A stretch of DNA of 64,000 bases from Terribium retamae (GTDB lineage: Bacteria > Pseudomonadota > Alphaproteobacteria > Rhizobiales > Rhizobiaceae): positions 32,917 through 96,916 of the forward strand of contig NZ_JAKREW010000021.1 of the NCBI RefSeq assembly GCF_022347545.1, read 5' to 3'. Positions 62,148 through 64,000 of this stretch are shown piece by piece. How positions within the stretch are numbered: the first letter of the stretch is position 1; every line of letters begins with the position of its first letter. Below the pieces are notes generated by a model that worked only from the letters and a program-made list of their open reading frames with translations, ran no database searches and was not told the DNA's origin. Both the position numbers and the translations under genes were made by a program.

Positions 62148-63757
62148 CACAGCGCCGTGGCGCCCGTCTCGAACGACACGTCGACGCTCACCAGCTCGAC
62201 CATCGGCGCCGAGGCCTGCGCGCCGGTCACCTGCAGCTGCCACTGGAACACGGAGCCGGTCAGGCCGATGCTGGTCCTGACCACATCGGTGAAGGCGGTC
62301 GCCATGGTCGCGTCCCACAGCGCCTGGTCCCAGCGGCCGGAACCCCAGATGCCCGCCGCCGGACTGTCCGGTGCGGGATTGGGCGGCGCCGGCAGCTTCA
62401 CCCGATAATCGGTCGAGCCGGAGAGCAGGCTCTCGTTCGGCGTCGCCCGTTTCAACGTCGCCTGCGCCTGCAGCACCGTCTTCACCACGCCGGGCGTCTC
62501 GAGGTGATCGGGGTTGGCAATGCAGGTGTAGTAGACCGGCACGCCGTCATCGGTGCCGGTCACTTCGGTGTCCTTCACCTTGCCGTTGCTGGTGCCGAAC
62601 AGCACTTCGCCATTGTGGAAGACCAGGCAGCGGGCGTCCCAGCCGGTATAGGTGCACCAGGCGCCGGTCTCGGTGTTCAGCACGTAGCACAGGCCCTGCT
62701 GGCTGCCATTGGTCACCGGCAGGCTGACGAGCGCATAGGCGCGTTCCGGCCATTTCACGATCTCCCAGGGCAGCGACCGCCGCGCCTTGGCCTCGCGCCG
62801 CCAGTCCGGCGAGATCGCGCGGCTGACGGAAGACTGGTCGAGCACCGAGATGTCCTTGGTGATCGCCTGCGAAATCGGCAACAGCCCCATTTCGGTGGCG
62901 ATCAGCAGGTCGCCACCAACGCGCATGGTGGCGCGCGGCCCGAGCGGCCGGGCAAGGTCGTAGCGGCCGACCAGCGTGAACTTTGCGGCGTCAGCTGGAT
63001 TGTCGCCTTGATAAACCGCCACCTCGCCCTGATTGGTGACGAACACGCATTTGTCGTCCAGCCCGTCGCCGGCATCGACCGACCATGACGCGCCGAACAC
63101 CAGCGCCCCACCGCGTTGGAACACGCCGTTCAAATCGATGGTGCCCAGCGCGCCGGCGATGCTGCTGACGGGCAGATAGCGCGCCCGCAATCCGCCGCCT
63201 TCGATGAAGAATTGCCGGTTGCGGTACACCCACACGAAGGACAGCGTCGACGTCGCCCCGCCGGTTATCGCGGTCGGGGATGTGTCGGTGATCTTCTGCC
63301 AGCCGCTGCTCGGATGATAGAGCAGCAGCGGGTCGGTGCCGTTGACGGCGGTCAGGTATTCGCCGCCCGACGTGGTGAAGTTGACGAAGGAATAATAGCC
63401 GCTGGTCTGTCCCGACACCGCCGCCGGCGGCGGAACGTTGGGATTGGCCACCGTTGTCACGTCGAAGATGTCGGTGCGGGTTGCCGCAAACAGCTTCTTC
63501 TGCGTGGCGTTGTAGGAGATGAAGCTTTCCACCGGCTTCGACCCGTCCGAAATCGTCGCGCGCGTCTTGCTGCCGCCGCGCTGCACGATGCCGGTGTTGG
63601 TCGGCCGCCAGTTCTCCAGCCGCATGGCGGTCCCTTGCGGCATCGAGGCCAGATTGCCGGCGGTGAACCAGCCGGCCATCGGCGCCGGCAGTGTGGTCAT
63701 CTGCGCGCGGCGGCCGCGGCCCGGCTGTGCCAGCCGGGCAAGAGTGGCGCTTTTCAT
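62147..63757 (-). CDS. Phage head-tail/stabilisation protein, probable beta-propeller
   Basis: 536-residue protein with repeated beta blades (YSFVNFTTSGGEYLTAVNGTDPLLLYHPSSGWQKI, CYVLNTETGAWCTYTGWDARCLVFHNGEVLFGTSNG). It begins MKSATLARLAQPGRGRRAQ. Overall layout resembles packaged-DNA stabilisation or tail hub proteins of podoviruses such as P22 gp10; that match is from general appearance and not proven. It is the most upstream phage gene in the window. Confidence 0.55.
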   Translation of the reverse strand: MKSATLARLAQPGRGRRAQMTTLPAPMAGWFTAGNLASMPQGTAMRLENWRPTNTGIVQRGGSKTRATISDGSKPVESFISYNATQKKLFAATRTDIFDVTTVANPNVPPPAAVSGQTSGYYSFVNFTTSGGEYLTAVNGTDPLLLYHPSSGWQKITDTSPTAITGGATSTLSFVWVYRNRQFFIEGGGLRARYLPVSSIAGALGTIDLNGVFQRGGALVFGASWSVDAGDGLDDKCVFVTNQGEVAVYQGDNPADAAKFTLVGRYDLARPLGPRATMRVGGDLLIATEMGLLPISQAITKDISVLDQSSVSRAISPDWRREAKARRSLPWEIVKWPERAYALVSLPVTNGSQQGLCYVLNTETGAWCTYTGWDARCLVFHNGEVLFGTSNGKVKDTEVTGTDDGVPVYYTCIANPDHLETPGVVKTVLQAQATLKRATPNESLLSGSTDYRVKLPAPPNPAPDSPAAGIWGSGRWDQALWDATMATAFTDVVRTSIGLTGSVFQWQLQVTGAQASAPMVELVSVDVSFETGATAL

Positions 63758-63829
63758 GGTTGGAGCATGTCCTGAATTGAGAGATCGCGGCGGTGCGCCG
63801 GGCAAATGGGGAACTTGGCGACAAGTGCA

Positions 63830-64000
63830 CCCCCACCCCCCAACCCCCCCCCCCCGGGGGGGGGGGGGGGGGGGGGGGGGGGGCGGGCCCCCCCCCGGGG
63901 GGGGGGGGGGGGGGTGGGAGGGGGGCGGGGGGGGGGGGGCCCCCCCCACCCCGCCCCAGGAGGAGCGGCCCCGCCAGCGAGGGGGTGAAAAAAGAAAGGG
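63830..64000. other. C/G homopolymer tract, likely sequencing or contig-end artefact
   Basis: From about 63830 the sequence is long runs of C then G with few other bases, ending in a G- and A-rich tail. No natural feature explains it, and frames through it encode only Pro or Gly runs. It should not be annotated as coding. Confidence 0.85.

Larger units (their letters stand above)
50728..63757 (-). mobile_element. Partial prophage: tail, lysis and accessory genes
   Basis: A run of minus-strand genes with phage hallmarks (S74-chaperone tail protein, tail fibre, transglycosylase/M15 fusion, GH19 endolysin, holin-like and Rz/Rz1-like lysis genes). Many starts and stops overlap. The right side runs into the end of the window, and no integrase, head, terminase or attachment site is visible. 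Several genes are broken, so the prophage may be decaying or the sequence here may contain errors. Confidence 0.85.

Noticed and set aside
63758..63949. N-terminal extension of the head-tail protein through the homopolymer tract
   Set aside because: Encodes Pro/Gly runs from artefactual sequence; ATG 63757 is the sensible start.

Overview
The window looks like chromosomal DNA of a Mesorhizobium-type alphaproteobacterium. This is an inference from high GC content, a rhizobial-type L-rhamnose isomerase, a dnaK-dnaJ-pmtA order, an alphaproteobacterial heat-shock promoter, many solute-transport operons and a palindromic intergenic repeat. About 50 kb of host genes are followed by about 13 kb of prophage genes on the minus strand. 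The last ~170 bases are a C/G homopolymer run that looks like a contig end or sequencing artefact.

Region 1 (1-13517) is one long plus-strand sugar operon of at least 13 genes that enters from the left. It has two sugar-binding proteins, a TIM-barrel epimerase, two FGGY kinases, a complete CUT2-type ABC transporter, two class II aldolases, a HAD phosphatase-like protein, rhaI and rhaM. It looks built for L-rhamnose and probably a second related sugar. Region 2 (13.5-16.8 kb) holds a TetR/MFS efflux pair and a penicillin-binding carboxypeptidase. Region 3 (17.1-21.7 kb) holds dnaK, dnaJ, pmtA and a small avidin-family protein. Region 4 (21.8-28.6 kb) holds an EamA/TetR pair, an FMN reductase with pyrF, two divergent citrate-synthase-like genes (one fused to a DNA-binding domain) and a polysaccharide deacetylase.

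Region 5 (28.8-38.4 kb) is a divergent catabolic locus. The minus arm is SDR, ABC ATPase, RpiR regulator, PLP enzyme and an NTF2-like protein. The plus arm is binding protein, two permeases, RidA and an M81/MlrC metallohydrolase. The PLP enzyme carries the HxC zinc motif of D-hydroxyamino-acid dehydratases, which fits the imine deaminase RidA next to it. Region 6 (38.6-44.1 kb) is a second ABC importer with a LOG-like protein and a DeoR regulator. Region 7 (44.1-50.1 kb) is a cobalamin uptake operon (btuB-btuF-btuC-btuD) behind a cobalamin riboswitch. It ends in a translationally coupled 346-residue protein of unknown function, a good candidate for a B12-related job.

Region 8 (50.7-63.8 kb) is the lysis and tail part of a tailed prophage. 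It has a head-tail/stabilisation-like protein, a GNAT-like protein, an S74-chaperone tail protein, a transglycosylase/M15 fusion, a tail fibre, and a lysis cassette (GH19 endolysin, holin-like, Rz-like and Rz1-like). It also contains several broken genes (FkbM methyltransferase, HExxH protein, small membrane protein). Head, integrase and attachment sites are not visible.
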